Below, piece after piece: positions 63,240 through 64,000 of a stretch of DNA of 64,000 nt. Every line of letters starts with the position of its first letter. Within the stretch, counting starts at the first letter, position 1. The notes under the pieces were generated by a model, which searched no databases, had not been told where the DNA came from, and saw only the letters and a program-made list of their open reading frames with translations. Position numbers and translations under genes: made by a program. The DNA is from an uncultured Bacilli bacterium (GTDB lineage: Bacteria > Bacillota_I > Bacilli_A > RF39 > UBA660), in contig CAKOSH010000001.1 of the NCBI GenBank assembly GCA_934102215.1, forward strand, positions 124,001-188,000. Reading direction: 5' to 3'.

Positions 63240-64000
63240 ATGAAGAAAATGTTAATGTATATAATATTCATAAGTATAATTTTAATATTATCTAAATTTT
63301 ATTTTTCAAACTATAAGATAGAATACAATATAAATAACTATAAAATAAAAGAAATATATAAAGACTCAAGATATTATTTTGAAATATCTAATGATAAAAC
63401 ATATAACTTTGATATATATAAAAAAAGAACATTAAAAAAACATAAAATAAATAATATAAAAACAATAGAAAAAGATAATGTATTTTGTATAGTACCTACA
63501 AGTGATGATATGAAAACATATCCATTATGCTATGTGGATGAAGAATACACTGATTACAACTTAATAAATATAGAAGAGTTAGATGAATATAAAACAAACA
63601 AAATAAATGTTGAAAAGCCTAAGAGTGATTTTATCTATTATGATAATTTAAATAATAATGAATATGTAGCGTTATGGAATTATAAAGGCTACATAGTAAT
63701 GCATAATAACACATATAAATATGTAGAACTATTTAAAAAAGATAAATATGATAATACACTATCTTATATGATAGATAATACAATATATATGGCTAATTAT
63801 GAAGAAGAACACGAATATACAAAACTAATCAAATTCAATGTTGAAACTTATAAACAAGAGATAATAGATTTAAAGAACTCAATAGATTATGATTCATACA
63901 TTGTAGGTCATATAAAAAACAAATTATATATATTTGATAATAAACATAGTATTTTATATGAAATAAATCTTAAAAATGATAAAGTAAAAGTAGTTGGAAA
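63240..64000 (+). CDS. Anchored extracytoplasmic protein, partial (runs off right edge)
   Basis: The frame opens at ATG 63240 (AGGTG five bases upstream, TATAAT at 63218) and stays open through base 64000, giving 253 residues so far. A basic start and one hydrophobic helix (about 4-20) are followed by a Tyr/Asn/Lys/Asp-rich region with repeated short strand patterns (YKYVELF, NTIYMANY, NKLYIFDN) that could be a beta-propeller. No family recognised. Confidence 0.6.
   Translation, partial: MKKMLMYIIFISIILILSKFYFSNYKIEYNINNYKIKEIYKDSRYYFEISNDKTYNFDIYKKRTLKKHKINNIKTIEKDNVFCIVPTSDDMKTYPLCYVDEEYTDYNLINIEELDEYKTNKINVEKPKSDFIYYDNLNNNEYVALWNYKGYIVMHNNTYKYVELFKKDKYDNTLSYMIDNTIYMANYEEEHEYTKLIKFNVETYKQEIIDLKNSIDYDSYIVGHIKNKLYIFDNKHSILYEINLKNDKVKVVG

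Noticed and set aside
1..64000. A mollicute with genetic code 4 (UGA read as Trp), suggested by the extreme AT content
   Set aside because: UGG encodes Trp throughout and UGA ends several genes, for example at 3123, 43455 and 50642; the sporulation genes also argue against it.

Overview
The window is a very AT-rich (I judge roughly 27% G+C) chromosomal segment built around a replication origin. It carries rpmH, rnpA, yidC, jag, mnmE, mnmG, rsmG and noc to the left of oriC, and dnaA, dnaN, recF, gyrB and gyrA to the right. Gene order follows Bacillus subtilis closely over long stretches: tadA/dnaX/ybaB/recR/bofA/holB/ricT/trmN6/rsmI, pth/mfd/spoVT, tatD/3D-domain/rsmA/yabG/veg/spoVG, yabP/yabQ/divIC/tilS/ftsH, and prfA/prmC/spoIIR/murA/rpmE. 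UGA is a stop and UGG is Trp, so this is not a code-4 mollicute. The best fit is an uncultured, small-genome member of the Bacilli (Erysipelotrichales/RF39-like) that still keeps endospore genes. No rRNA, tRNA, IS element, phage or CRISPR was seen.

Layout. At 1-8.5 kb (minus strand) are a rubredoxin-like fragment, an OmpR-type two-component pair with a candidate autoregulatory box, small unknown anchored proteins, rpmE, murA, spoIIR, prmC, prfA and rpoE. At 8.6-13.1 kb are a class A penicillin-binding protein, an SPFH/zinc-ribbon protein and a ParB-family protein that reads as Noc. At 13.2-19.2 kb lie rsmG, mnmG, mnmE, jag, yidC, rnpA and rpmH, followed by a 490-residue orphan. oriC occupies 20.76-21.08 kb, with further DnaA boxes between dnaA and dnaN. 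The slot between dnaN and recF holds a homologue of the competence regulator ComK.

A 1.2-kb gene-free stretch after gyrA (29.88-31.08 kb) is a centromere-like array of eight parS palindromes plus one perfect Noc-binding site. It is followed by a short SRP RNA. From 31 to 52 kb the genes run away from the origin: DNA polymerase III subunits, recombination, tRNA/rRNA modification, t6A synthesis, cell division, protein quality control, and sporulation genes (bofA, spoVT, yabG, yabP, yabQ).

From 52 kb the strand changes repeatedly and the content becomes accessory: a GT2/GtrA pair, dCMP deaminase, a Ca2+-type P-ATPase, and a divergent RNB-domain protein with a missing catalytic aspartate and a probable leaderless start. 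The last 4.6 kb holds an unrecognised envelope module: a 461-residue anchored acidic protein, a 544-residue Cys-rich protein with 36-bp (12-residue) repeats and a pilin-like N-terminus, a membrane zinc-ribbon/thioredoxin protein (CPHC), and a partial anchored protein.

The most interesting leads are the parS/NBS array with DnaA-box-like flanks, ComK beside the origin with three phased operator-like repeats, and the Cys-rich/thioredoxin envelope module. Function calls rest on motifs, length and synteny read by eye; no database search was run.
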